From Lachnospiraceae bacterium UBA1748 (GTDB lineage: Bacteria > Bacillota > Clostridia > Lachnospirales > Lachnospiraceae), in NCBI GenBank assembly GCA_002314855.1, contig DCHQ01000039.1:72109-136108 (forward strand): a stretch of DNA of 64,000 bases, in the 5' to 3' direction. Below, in pieces: positions 55,160 through 62,774 of this stretch. How positions within the stretch are numbered: position 1 is the first letter of the stretch; every line of letters begins with the position of its first letter. The notes beneath the pieces are model-generated. The model was not told where the DNA came from, ran no database searches, and was given only the letters and a program-made list of their open reading frames with translations. The position numbers and the translations under genes are program-made.

Positions 55160-55466
55160 TAGGGGTTCTAAGCCGCAGCGAATAGTAAGATGTCTATCAG
55201 GGGCGTAATTTATACAATAAGTAATTCATCTCACCATTCACTGCAATCTCATTATAAGATTTAGGTTAAATAAAGTCTGTTCTCATAGGGAACAGCTTTA
55301 TTTTTTTGTTGGGAGAATAATTTTACGCATTTTTCTAGGAATATTGAGTCGGCATTTTCCTTCTTTTAGTATTAGTGATAAAGATGCTAAAGGCCTCGTT
55401 GACGACGCATTTACTAGTGCTACAATTGAGCTAGACTTATTATTTTGCATGAAAAGGGGGATTTTT
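55160..55466 (+). other. 307-base gap between the cyclase and an HTH gene
   Basis: It contains TATCAG followed by GGGCGTAATT at 55195-55210 (shared with the region before the next HTH gene) and an intrinsic terminator at 55271-55307. A weak frame from 55344 runs into the HTH gene but has no ribosome site. Nothing else is recognised. Confidence 0.6.
55271..55307 (+). terminator. Intrinsic terminator upstream of the HTH gene
   Basis: TAAAG/CTTTA and CTGTTCTC/GGGAACAG stems joined by one bulged T, ATA loop and nine T residues. It lies 111 bases after the cyclase stop. Confidence 0.88.
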
Positions 55467-56063
55467 ATGGAGGATGAGAGAATAATTAATGCAGAGCGTT
55501 TTTCGAAAATATGGTGGCAGTCAAGATATGATGCTCATATGACTCAGGAAAAGCTGGCCCTTGGTCTTGGCGTGTCGCGTAAGACTATACAGAACTGGGA
55601 GAAAGGAATCAGCTCACCGACACTTTTTGAAAGTATGGAATGGTTTCGGATACTTGGACTTAATCCAATGCCTTATTATATGGCATATCTTTTTCCAGAA
55701 GACGTTGGAGATATAAAAGGCAGTGATGGAGACGATAGGATAGAAAATGCGCTTTCTGTATTAGTTGATCAGCTGCCTGTTTCTGCGAAAAGACAGCTTT
55801 TATATATTTTATTTGGTAATCATGGAAGCTCGCCAACAGCCGTGCTTAATCTAATGAATGCCCATCTTCAGTGTCCGCTTAGAGACCGTATAAGTCACGC
55901 AGTGCATATTGCTGAGAATTATGAGCTTAATGAGGCTATGGGATGCATAGTAAGACCTGATAATATTAGACCTGACGGGCAGCTTTTGCATGAATCCATA
56001 GAGTCGGCTAAGGAAGCAGTTATTAATGGAAAGAAAGGATATGTTAATCCTCAAGCTGTATAG
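55467..56063 (+). CDS. XRE-family helix-turn-helix regulator
   Basis: About 198 residues with an N-terminal Cro/CI-type HTH (WWQSRYDAHMTQEKLALGLGVSRKTIQNWEKGISSPTLFES) and a C-terminal region of about 120 residues that I do not recognise. ATG 55467 is chosen for its GGGGG ribosome site; upstream in-frame starts at 55449 and TTG 55344 are less likely. A second HTH gene follows 124 bases later and shares an upstream sequence element. Confidence 0.82.
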   Translation: MEDERIINAERFSKIWWQSRYDAHMTQEKLALGLGVSRKTIQNWEKGISSPTLFESMEWFRILGLNPMPYYMAYLFPEDVGDIKGSDGDDRIENALSVLVDQLPVSAKRQLLYILFGNHGSSPTAVLNLMNAHLQCPLRDRISHAVHIAENYELNEAMGCIVRPDNIRPDGQLLHESIESAKEAVINGKKGYVNPQAV

Positions 56064-56187
56064 CTATCATAATTGTAACCGAATATTATTCGTGGTATCA
56101 TAAGGTATCAGTTGGGCGTAATTGTGTTTGTTTTTGTGAGAATGATGTGAGTGTTATTGCGTCAATTTTCACATTCGAGGTATTTGT

Positions 56188-56967
56188 ATGGATGTAAAAA
56201 ACATGTCACAATTATCAAAGCGTTTGGTTGCAGAGCCTGATGACTATATGCATAGTCTTCGAACCAATTTATATATGTATATTGGTGAGAAAGATATTAC
56301 TCTGCAGCAAATATCTGATGAGGCTGATATTCCTATCAGTACTCTCAAAACTCTATGTTACGGTGATGCCAAGGATTGCCGTATATCTACAGTCATTAAA
56401 CTGGCAAGAGTATTCCACGTTAGTGTAGATGAATTAATTGGTGCAGGGACTATAACTAGTCAGACCTGCGAGTCGCTTCAACTTATGAGAACGCTTCCTG
56501 AGAGTTTTACGTATTTTGTCAGGTGGATTATCAGGTTTTATAGAGATATGCTTATAGCTAATCCGGTAAAAGAAAAAGCGGTAGAAGTTATGAAGGCAAG
56601 GTGCAGTGGCGATGGCAATCTGATAGTGACGAGTGATATGGAGGTGTCAGATATATCAGATTATGCACCAGAGGTTCGTACCAAGATTTATATGGGGATT
56701 AAAATTCCTTGCGGAAACTATGAACCATATTACTTTAGTGGTGACATTCTTTATGTTGCACATGATAGAAGGCCGAGGGAAGATGAAGCTGTTGTAGTGT
56801 GTATTGCTGGCTGCATGTGGATATTGAAGTCTAGAAGAGAAGTGATTTCTAGTGACGATAAGCGAGTGATTACCAGATACTATACGCTTCGCGATGACAA
56901 ATATTTTGCCTCAGGTGATGACATAGACAGTGTGATTGGCTATGTTGTGAAGGTTCGAAGAGGCTAA
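56188..56967 (+). CDS. XRE-family regulator with S24-like C-terminal domain
   Basis: 259 residues: an HTH (ITLQQISDEADIPISTLKTLCYGDAKDCRISTVIKLARVFHVSVDELI), a helical linker, and a C-terminal domain with PYYFSGDILYVAHDRRPREDEAVVV resembling the S24/LexA-CI peptidase fold. The catalytic Ser-Met before the GD motif and an obvious Lys are not in the usual places, so self-cleavage is doubtful. It may be a phage-type repressor recruited to other duty. CGAGGT precedes the ATG; a long terminator follows. Confidence 0.8.
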   Translation: MDVKNMSQLSKRLVAEPDDYMHSLRTNLYMYIGEKDITLQQISDEADIPISTLKTLCYGDAKDCRISTVIKLARVFHVSVDELIGAGTITSQTCESLQLMRTLPESFTYFVRWIIRFYRDMLIANPVKEKAVEVMKARCSGDGNLIVTSDMEVSDISDYAPEVRTKIYMGIKIPCGNYEPYYFSGDILYVAHDRRPREDEAVVVCIAGCMWILKSRREVISSDDKRVITRYYTLRDDKYFASGDDIDSVIGYVVKVRRG

Positions 56968-56975
56968 TACATAAT

Positions 56976-57027
56976 AAACCTCATAATCCGAGGTTGCCTG
57001 GAGTCCACGGATTATGAGGTTTTTTTG
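56976..57027. terminator. Terminator between convergent HTH and TspO genes
   Basis: Perfect 15-bp stem (56976-56990 with 57008-57022), 17-base loop, T-run on the plus strand; the minus strand also ends in TTTATTA, so it may act both ways. Confidence 0.92.
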
Positions 57028-57069
57028 ATTAGATATAAAGTTGTGTTTTGAATAAAAGAATGAATTGCA

Positions 57070-57588
57070 CTAGTTCATTAATGCGATACCAATATTAAGG
57101 TATCCTGCAAAGGTGAGCCATAGAATATAGGGCAAAGTTAGGTAGAATGCGGTTTTGGATATTTTGTGGTAGGAGAGTAACATTAGTAAAACTAATATCC
57201 AAAGGCAGATTAACCAGATGAATGCTCCCATATATTCGGATGCACCGAAAAATATTAATGACCACACGAAGTTAAAAAACAACTGTGCCGCATATAAAAA
57301 TATGCCGGCGAAGCGAGTAACTATATGCTTCGTGTCTGATATATATATTATATATGAAGCCAATCCCATAAGAATGTAAAGTATTGTCCAGGCAATTGGG
57401 AACAGCATGGCTGGCGGTGCAAGAGGCGGCTTTTTCATATCCTTAAAGGCTTCCATGGCGTCTGATGTCAGCGCACTTGCTATTAATCCGACTCCTAAAG
57501 GAATTGCCATAAATATTATGAGTGTTAATAGCCGTCTTAGAACTCCAGGCTTAGCTATAACCTGTTCAGATGAAGAATCACTTGTCAT
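57070..57588 (-). CDS. TspO/MBR-family membrane protein
   Basis: 172 residues with five helices and the family motifs LASALTSDAMEAFKDMKKPPLAPPAMLFPIAWTILYILMGLASY, then AQLFFNFVWSLIFF and YLTLPYILWLTFAGYLNIGIA. TspO binds porphyrins and tunes tetrapyrrole or stress responses. The ACGGAGGA ribosome site is inside the end of the upstream gene (four-base gap). It is the last gene of a redox operon with thioredoxin and superoxide reductase. Confidence 0.92.
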   Translation of the reverse strand: MTSDSSSEQVIAKPGVLRRLLTLIIFMAIPLGVGLIASALTSDAMEAFKDMKKPPLAPPAMLFPIAWTILYILMGLASYIIYISDTKHIVTRFAGIFLYAAQLFFNFVWSLIFFGASEYMGAFIWLICLWILVLLMLLSYHKISKTAFYLTLPYILWLTFAGYLNIGIALMN

Positions 57589-57591
57589 AGG

Positions 57592-57870
57592 CTAATCCTC
57601 CGTCATGTTCGATTCTTTGTTAATGGAATTTTTATTATTTGAATCTTTGTTATTAGAATCTTTATAATAAGATTCTTCGTTATAAATTGTTTCATCCATA
57701 TAATCTTCAGGAGTTATAATATCGTCGTAATATTTAACTGATTTGCATGGCTTGCAGGTTTTGTATGGCTTATGCTTACATAAGATTATTACCTGGACCA
57801 TTCGTATAAGAATAAGTGCCGATAATATAACCCCAACAATAATTAATCCGTTGTTTCCATCTTTATTCAT
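57592..57870 (-). CDS. Small Cys-containing membrane protein, redox operon
   Basis: 92 residues: one membrane helix (about 8-30) followed by LCKHKPYKTCKPCKSVKY, with three Cys, an acidic Tyr-rich part and a low-complexity tail of repeated KDSNN-like units. No family is recognised. The Cys cluster near the membrane, and its place between superoxide reductase and TspO, suggest metal, heme or thiol chemistry; this is inference. AAGGAGA precedes the ATG. Confidence 0.65.
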   Translation of the reverse strand: MNKDGNNGLIIVGVILSALILIRMVQVIILCKHKPYKTCKPCKSVKYYDDIITPEDYMDETIYNEESYYKDSNNKDSNNKNSINKESNMTED

Positions 57871-57905
57871 AGTAGGTCTCCTTGTTTTTCATAAAGATTA
57901 TCGTG

Positions 57906-58298
57906 TTACATACACATAACACATTCCTTTATCCATAATTCATGAAGGTTACAGTAAGCATATGCAGCTTCGAGAGAATCATCTTCTGCAATGACAAATG
58001 TTGCTTCTGGTTTGTCACCTGGTTCGAAATGAACTCTCTGGCATCCTTTTCTTGTCTGGATACATATCCACTGAATATAATGACCGGTCTCCATAGGGTG
58101 GGTACCTGTGCCAACCTTTACTGTTACTTGGTTGCCGTTTACAGTTATTTCTGGAAGGTGCTTTTCAGACGAACCTTCAGAGGTGTTAGGTATTAACTCA
58201 AGCATATCTGCCATGCAACACATCATAGTTAGATTAGTGTCATTAACTACATTAGTTATCTGTCCACATCTTTGACATTTAAAAAATCGTTGTTTCAT
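57906..58298 (-). CDS. dfx: Desulfoferrodoxin (superoxide reductase)
   Basis: 130 residues: an N-terminal desulforedoxin-type iron site (FFKCQRCGQITNV, then MCCMADM) and the neelaredoxin domain with EKHLPEI, GTHPMETGHYIQWI and YAYCNLHELW, which supply the four His and one Cys of the reactive iron. It reduces superoxide to peroxide without making oxygen, as suits anaerobes. ATG 58298 follows AAAGGAG; an upstream frame extension to 58334 would overlap the thioredoxin gene and lacks a site. Thioredoxin is encoded 23 bases upstream. Confidence 0.94.
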   Translation of the reverse strand: MKQRFFKCQRCGQITNVVNDTNLTMMCCMADMLELIPNTSEGSSEKHLPEITVNGNQVTVKVGTGTHPMETGHYIQWICIQTRKGCQRVHFEPGDKPEATFVIAEDDSLEAAYAYCNLHELWIKECVMCM

Positions 58299-58321
58299 AT
58301 ATAGGAACTCCTTTCGTTTGA

Positions 58322-58633
58322 TTAATAAACCCAACTTGTTAATTGTTCTTTATTCATGCTTCCTACAGCTCTTTTCTTTAATACGCCATCTTCAAAAAGT
58401 ATTAGAGTCGGTACAGAGCGTACAAAGTATCCTTGTGCCAAGTCACTGTTTTCATCTACGTTAACTTTTCCAATAATGATATTGGATCCGAGTGTATCCT
58501 TGACCCATTCAAGTGCTGGCTGCATTTGGATGCAGTGTCCGCACCATGGTGCCCAGAAATAAACAAGCACTCGCCCAGTGGAGCTCTCCACGATCTTTTT
58601 GAAATTGGTATTGGTAAGTTCTATTATGTCCAT
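58322..58633 (-). CDS. Thioredoxin with WCGHC active site
   Basis: 103 residues with the standard fold (LVYFWAPWCGHCIQMQPALE, then VRSVPTLILFEDG with the cis-Pro). The active site is CGHC rather than the usual CGPC; in protein disulfide isomerase this change raises the redox potential. It lacks a signal peptide and is cytoplasmic. It begins the minus-strand operon with superoxide reductase, a small membrane protein and TspO, preceded by a GGGGGTGA site. Confidence 0.93.
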   Translation of the reverse strand: MDIIELTNTNFKKIVESSTGRVLVYFWAPWCGHCIQMQPALEWVKDTLGSNIIIGKVNVDENSDLAQGYFVRSVPTLILFEDGVLKKRAVGSMNKEQLTSWVY

Positions 58634-58935
58634 TAAATTATCACCCCCAAGATTGTAATTTTTTAGTTTAGATGAAGTGGTAATATGGTAATATTAGGGT
58701 TCGAGCAAACGTTTGATCTTTGAGTTATTACCACTGCATCTAATAAGCATATGATAGATGTGAAATGGGAACTGGCATAGATTTTGAAATAGACAAGTAA
58801 TTAGTTTTTTGCAAAGAATAGTATGTTAAAAAGGACAAAGAATTTTAAACTAACAGTATAATGTTTTTTTATAAATAGTACGATATAATGAAGTACTGTG
58901 AAAGATTGTGTTATTGTATATTACGGAGGTGGAAT
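58634..58935. other. 302-base divergent intergenic region
   Basis: It separates the minus-strand redox operon from a plus-strand HTH gene. It holds nested inverted repeats at 58677-58734 and two TATAAT boxes on the plus strand (58857-58862, 58884-58889) that could drive the HTH gene. No gene is seen in it. Confidence 0.7.
58677..58734. promoter_or_regulatory. Nested inverted repeats, operator candidate of the redox operon
   Basis: GTGGTAATA (58677-58685) is the inverse complement of TATTACCAC (58726-58734). Between them lies the perfect palindrome CAAACGTTTG (58706-58715), the core type bound by LacI/PurR-like regulators. On the minus strand TTGCTC and TATTAC, 17 bases apart, give a weak promoter that overlaps the palindrome. 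Confidence 0.5.
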
Positions 58936-59208
58936 ATGGAACCAATGTATTTGACAATCCAGCCAGTAGCTACTGGACAACATATCAAGGAAATGCTTTG
59001 TGACAATGGCTATACTGTGAAAGATATTCAAAATGCCATGGGATTTGAAAATCCGCAGGCCATTTACAAATGGATTTCTGGTAAGTCATTACCAAGTATC
59101 GACAACTTTATAATACTAAGCAGATTGCTGCATACAAGTATAGAAGATATCCTCGTCATTGACGGGGATATTGTTATTTTAGGGAAGTTTAAACTGATGG
59201 TTGAATGA
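58936..59208 (+). CDS. Small XRE-family HTH protein
   Basis: About 90 residues, almost all one Cro/CI-type HTH: GQHIKEMLCDNGYTVKDIQNAMGFENPQAIYKWISGKSLPSIDNFIILSRLLHTSIEDILV. ATG 58936 follows GGAGGTGG; the ATG at 58888 has no site. It could regulate itself or the divergent redox operon across the shared intergenic region. The coiled-coil protein gene follows after 89 bases. Confidence 0.85.
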   Translation: MEPMYLTIQPVATGQHIKEMLCDNGYTVKDIQNAMGFENPQAIYKWISGKSLPSIDNFIILSRLLHTSIEDILVIDGDIVILGKFKLMVE

Positions 59209-59297
59209 CAAGGAGTGATACGTGATTTATTATGTTTATAGAACGAAGAGATAAATATTGGGTGCTCTCAAATGAGGGGAGCAGAGAGGAGACAATA

Positions 59298-59810
59298 ATG
59301 CAGACAATGACATCAGCATATGCTAATAAGATGCTTAAAAACTTAGAAGAAACTAAGACATACTACGTTAATAAGGAAGTTTCGTCATGTACTTACGTGG
59401 CGAGCGTCAATGAGGAGCCAGTTATACCTGAGTACGACTACAAAGAAGTGGCCGATACAATTGCGGAGCTTGATGAGAAGATTGCCATCATTAAGCATGC
59501 AATTAATCTTCATAATGCTACTGCTAAGGTGCAGGTAGGCAGTGATGAAATGAGCATCGACACAGTACTTATTAAGATGGCACAGCTTAATAAAAGAAAG
59601 GCAGTACTTGATACAATGCGTAAGCAGCTTCCTAAGGCGAGAGAGGAGCATGCATACTCGGCTAGAAATGCTGTACCAGAATACAGATATATTAATTATG
59701 ATCTGGATCTGGTAAAGAAGGAGTATGAAGATGTATCAAAGAAAATTATGGATATGCAGATGGCTCTGGACAAGTTCAATCAGACTGTAGAGTTTGAAGT
59801 GGAAATCTAG
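59298..59810 (+). CDS. Helical coiled-coil protein of unknown function
   Basis: About 170 residues, mostly predicted helix: VADTIAELDEKIAIIKHAINLHNATAKV, then MAQLNKRKAVLDTMRKQLPKAREEHAYSARNAV, and a final helix KKEYEDVSKKIMDMQMALDKFNQTVEFEVEI. The antiparallel coiled-coil look recalls septicolysin-like or DUF-type small proteins but no family is certain. ATG 59298 follows GAGGAGA; the frame is open back to 59232 without a site. It may be co-transcribed with the HTH gene. Confidence 0.68.
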   Translation: MQTMTSAYANKMLKNLEETKTYYVNKEVSSCTYVASVNEEPVIPEYDYKEVADTIAELDEKIAIIKHAINLHNATAKVQVGSDEMSIDTVLIKMAQLNKRKAVLDTMRKQLPKAREEHAYSARNAVPEYRYINYDLDLVKKEYEDVSKKIMDMQMALDKFNQTVEFEVEI

Positions 59811-60142
59811 CCTAGGGCCAGGCATCCATTACTTTCCGTATAAGACTTCTAATTTTTTTGTGGACTAGAAGTTATTGTTTATAGTTAAGGCTTATCTGTT
59901 ATTTCGTCATTTGTTATCTGTTTTTGTTTATTGATAGGTTATTCAGAGGATTTAATTAACAGATGTCTTATAGAAAACCTGCAGGAAACTGCGTGCGGAG
60001 GTTCGGTTACAAGCACATTTTCTTCATTTTAACAGACTAAGGGCATTCGCTTATGGCGGATGCTTTTTTGTTGTGGTTTAATTCTTGCTATGCTATAAAT
60101 GATTTAACTGTAGCTTTAATACTTATTTTTGGAGGTCATATA
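59811..60142 (+). other. 332-base leader region before the TauE/SafE gene
   Basis: The first 150 bases are AT-rich with an ACTTCTA/TAGAAGT inverted repeat (59846-59871) and nothing else clear. From 59962 a structured RNA leader with terminator is proposed. The last part, 60070-60142, carries only the GGAGG ribosome site at 60131-60135. Confidence 0.65.
59962..60069 (+). ncRNA. Structured leader with pseudoknot and terminator (riboswitch candidate)
   Basis: Elements in order: GATGTCTTA (59962-59970); AACCT (59976-59980); a GCAG-GAAA-CTGC hairpin (59981-59992); GTGC (59993-59996); AGGTT (59999-60003), complementary to AACCT; GCAC (60013-60016), complementary to GTGC, which makes an H-type pseudoknot; then TAAGGGCATTC (60038-60048), which can pair with GATGTCTTA, and the terminator GCATTCGC / GCGGATGC (60043-60063) with six T residues. 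The first pairing takes over the terminator's 5' arm, a classic switch layout. It does not match a riboswitch class I know. Confidence 0.5.
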
Positions 60143-60919
60143 GTGGAATTAGTGCTTAAAATATTGATATGCTTCTTCGCTGGTGCTGGTGCAGGACTTG
60201 GAACTGGATTCGCAGGTATGAGCGCGGCAGCAGTAGTAGGACCAATATTAGTGGCTTTTTTAGGAATCCCGCCGTATGAAGCGGTAGGGATTGGTCTTAT
60301 AAGTGATGTACTAGCTAGCGCCGTGAGTGCATATACATATAAAAAGAATGGCAATCTGGACGTGAAGAATAGCCTTCCAATGATGCTAAGTGTTCTTATT
60401 GTTACTGTGATTGGAAGTATTGTTGCCAGCTTTCTTCCAGAAAGAGCAATGGGTAGTACTATGCAGATAGCATTAATCTTTATAGGGCTGCGATTTATAT
60501 TAAAGCCAGTGAATACAACTAAAGAACAGATGGCTGCTATTTCGCCAAGAGAACGTCTAATTAAATCTATTATCGGCGGTGTATTTATTGGATTTATATG
60601 TGGCTTTGTAGGCGCTGGTGGTGGCATGATGATGTTGTTTGTTCTTACTTCATTTCTTGGATACCAGATGCATATGGCGGTTGGTACCAGCGTTTTTATT
60701 ATGGCTTTTACTGCGCTTACCGGTGGAATAAGCCATTTTGCTATTGGCGGTATTCCTGATATCACTGCCATGATATTATGCGTGGTATTTACACTTATCT
60801 GGGCAAGAATTGCAGCGTATATAGCTAATAAAGCTTCGGCAAAAACACTTAACCGGGTTGTTGGAGTAATAATGATTCTTACAAGTATAGCGATACTTGT
60901 TGTTAATAGTTTTAAATAG
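60143..60919 (+). CDS. TauE/SafE-family anion permease
   Basis: About 258 residues with eight helices: FFAGAGAGLGTGFAGMSAAAVVGPILVAFLGIPPYEAVGIGLISD in the first half and GFICGFVGAGGGMMMLFVLTSFLGYQMHMAVGTSVFIMAFTALTGG in the second, the TauE/SafE repeats. Family members export sulfite, sulfoacetate or related organic anions. GTG 60143 is the start because GGAGG lies seven bases upstream; an in-frame ATG at 60053 is inside the terminator hairpin. Expression is probably controlled by the leader RNA. Confidence 0.86.
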   Translation: MELVLKILICFFAGAGAGLGTGFAGMSAAAVVGPILVAFLGIPPYEAVGIGLISDVLASAVSAYTYKKNGNLDVKNSLPMMLSVLIVTVIGSIVASFLPERAMGSTMQIALIFIGLRFILKPVNTTKEQMAAISPRERLIKSIIGGVFIGFICGFVGAGGGMMMLFVLTSFLGYQMHMAVGTSVFIMAFTALTGGISHFAIGGIPDITAMILCVVFTLIWARIAAYIANKASAKTLNRVVGVIMILTSIAILVVNSFK

Positions 60920-60963
60920 TATGTATCGAAGGAATGTTGATAAGGATTGGGTAGTGAATATAT

Positions 60964-62148
60964 ATGAAGGAAACGAAGAACTATAAAAAGACACAGGCAG
61001 CATGTTATCTGGGTTTTGTGACACAGGCTATATGCGCAAATTTTGTACCTTTACTTTTTATAACATTTCATAATGACTATGGCATATCTTTTGGTATGCT
61101 GGCTCTTGTTTCAACTGTTTTCTTTGTGACACAGTTGGTTGTAGACTTTTTATGCGCAGGTATAGTTGATAAGCTTGGTTACAGAGTATGTGTAATTGCA
61201 GCTGAAGTCACATCGGGCCTTGGCCTTGCTGGACTAGCTTTATTGCCAGATTTATTCGTAAGGCCATTTTATGGAATTCTTGTATGTGTCATTATATATG
61301 CAATAGGAAGCGGATTAACGGAAGTATTAGTTAGCCCAATAGTTGAAGCTTGTCCATTTGACAATAAAGAAGCAATGATGAGCCTTCTTCATTCATTTTA
61401 TTGTTGGGGATGGACTCTTGTTGTAGTATGTTCGACTATTTTCTTTTCTGTTTTTGGCATAGAGAACTGGAGAATTATGGCGTTAGTATGGTCAATCATA
61501 CCGCTATATAACATATATAATTTTGCTACATGTCCAATAGAACCGTTAGTAGAGGATGGCAAAAGCATGACAATGCGTGAGCTTTTCAAAACTAAAGCGT
61601 TTTGGATTTTTATTGTTCTTATGATTTGTGCAGGTTCTTCGGAAATAGCTATGGCTCAATGGGCATCAGCTTTCGCTGAATCGGCATTACATATATCGAA
61701 GACTGTTGGGGATTTGGCAGGACCTTGTGGATTTGCAATATGTATGGGAATAAGCAGGCTGCTTTATGGTAAGTTTGGAGAAAAAGTGGACCTGACGATT
61801 TATATGATGGCTTCAGGAATAATGTGTCTTGTGTGTTATCTAGTTGCCGGACTGGCTGGTATTCCAATAGTTGGTTTAATTGGCTGCGCCGCATGTGGAT
61901 TTTCGGTGGGTATAATGTGGCCAGGATCCATTAGTATTTCATCGAAGATACTTCCGACTGGTGGTACGGCAATGTTCGCATTTCTAGCACTAGCAGGAGA
62001 TTTAGGTGGAGCAGTAGGCCCAGCGATTATTGGAAATGTTTCTCAAAAGGCTGCCAATAATTTACAGGCAGGCATACTTGCAGGAATAGGTTTTCCAATC
62101 GTTTTAGCAATCGCGGTATTATACATACGAGTAAAAGAACGGAATTGA
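60964..62148 (+). CDS. Major facilitator superfamily transporter
   Basis: 394 residues with 12 helices: AACYLGFVTQAICANFVPLLFITFHNDYGISFGMLALVSTVFFVTQL, VDKLGYRVCVIAAE as the A-motif-like loop, and a matching second half. The sequence resembles sugar or fucose-permease-type MFS proteins, but the substrate cannot be told. The ribosome site is poor. It follows the TauE/SafE gene by 44 bases with no terminator between, so the leader could control both. Confidence 0.85.
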   Translation: MKETKNYKKTQAACYLGFVTQAICANFVPLLFITFHNDYGISFGMLALVSTVFFVTQLVVDFLCAGIVDKLGYRVCVIAAEVTSGLGLAGLALLPDLFVRPFYGILVCVIIYAIGSGLTEVLVSPIVEACPFDNKEAMMSLLHSFYCWGWTLVVVCSTIFFSVFGIENWRIMALVWSIIPLYNIYNFATCPIEPLVEDGKSMTMRELFKTKAFWIFIVLMICAGSSEIAMAQWASAFAESALHISKTVGDLAGPCGFAICMGISRLLYGKFGEKVDLTIYMMASGIMCLVCYLVAGLAGIPIVGLIGCAACGFSVGIMWPGSISISSKILPTGGTAMFAFLALAGDLGGAVGPAIIGNVSQKAANNLQAGILAGIGFPIVLAIAVLYIRVKERN

Positions 62149-62177
62149 CATGTCTTGAAAGCTTTCGTGACGTAGAT

Positions 62178-62207
62178 AAAAAAAGACCAGGCTAGCTAGC
62201 CTGGTCT
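62178..62207 (-). terminator. Palindromic terminator of the DUF4854-like lipoprotein
   Basis: A perfect 24-base palindrome at 62184-62207 (arms AGACCAGGCTAG and CTAGCCTGGTCT) follows an A-run that becomes a T-run on the minus strand, so it ends the lipoprotein transcript. The plus strand lacks a T-run. Confidence 0.88.
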
Positions 62208-62240
62208 CAATTATTTATTAACTTTGTAGCTTGGTACTAA

Positions 62241-62774
62241 TTAATACTCGTAAGAAGCAATCTCCTCACCGTTTATATCTGTGTACACGTATGAAATCTT
62301 CTCTGGAGCAATACCAGTCTCAGCTTCGATAGCTGCCTTTGTCTGGTCGATTGTAGATTCCATAGACTCCATCTGAGTATCAAGGTCTTCTTTAGTAGTC
62401 TCAACGCCTTCAGCAAAAGCATATACATACTTTACTTCGTTTCCTGTAACTTCAAAATTGATGTCTGAGTAGTAATCAGAGAGTGACTCAACCATAGAAT
62501 CAAGCTGATCATTGATCATTGACATGTTAGTTTCAGAACCATAGTACTCCTCTAATGTTGCAGCCTTAGCTTCTTCAGCATCATCAGCTTCAACTTCTTC
62601 AGCATCTTCTTCAACAGCATCTGCAAGAGGTGTTTCCTCATCTTCAACTGTTACTTCAGCTTCTGACTCAACAACTTCCTTTGTTGCCTCTGTAGCGTCG
62701 CTAGTACAACCCATAAGCATAGCACCTGCAAGTGATGCAACTAAAAGTGTTGCGAATAAATTCTTCTTAATCAT
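62241..62774 (-). CDS. Lipoprotein with DUF4854-like domain
   Basis: 177 residues: lipobox LMGC (Cys about 23), a strongly acidic linker of Glu/Asp/Ala (about 28-72), and a domain beginning LEEYYGSETNMSMINDQLDSM and ending YVYTDINGEEIASYEY. This fits DUF4854, found in lipoproteins of gut Firmicutes; its function is unknown. GGGAG precedes the ATG. The 370 bases upstream hold no other gene. Confidence 0.78.
   Translation of the reverse strand: MIKKNLFATLLVASLAGAMLMGCTSDATEATKEVVESEAEVTVEDEETPLADAVEEDAEEVEADDAEEAKAATLEEYYGSETNMSMINDQLDSMVESLSDYYSDINFEVTGNEVKYVYAFAEGVETTKEDLDTQMESMESTIDQTKAAIEAETGIAPEKISYVYTDINGEEIASYEY

Noticed and set aside
58299..58334. N-terminal extension of the superoxide reductase frame into the thioredoxin gene
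   Set aside because: The ATG at 58298 has a strong AAAGGAG site and gives the normal length for desulfoferrodoxin.
59846..59871. ACTTCTA/TAGAAGT inverted repeat as a terminator
   Set aside because: The T-run lies in the loop, not after the stem, so it does not have terminator form.
60136..60771. 211-codon open frame on the minus strand
   Set aside because: It mirrors the TauE/SafE gene; its hydrophobic composition follows from the opposite strand.
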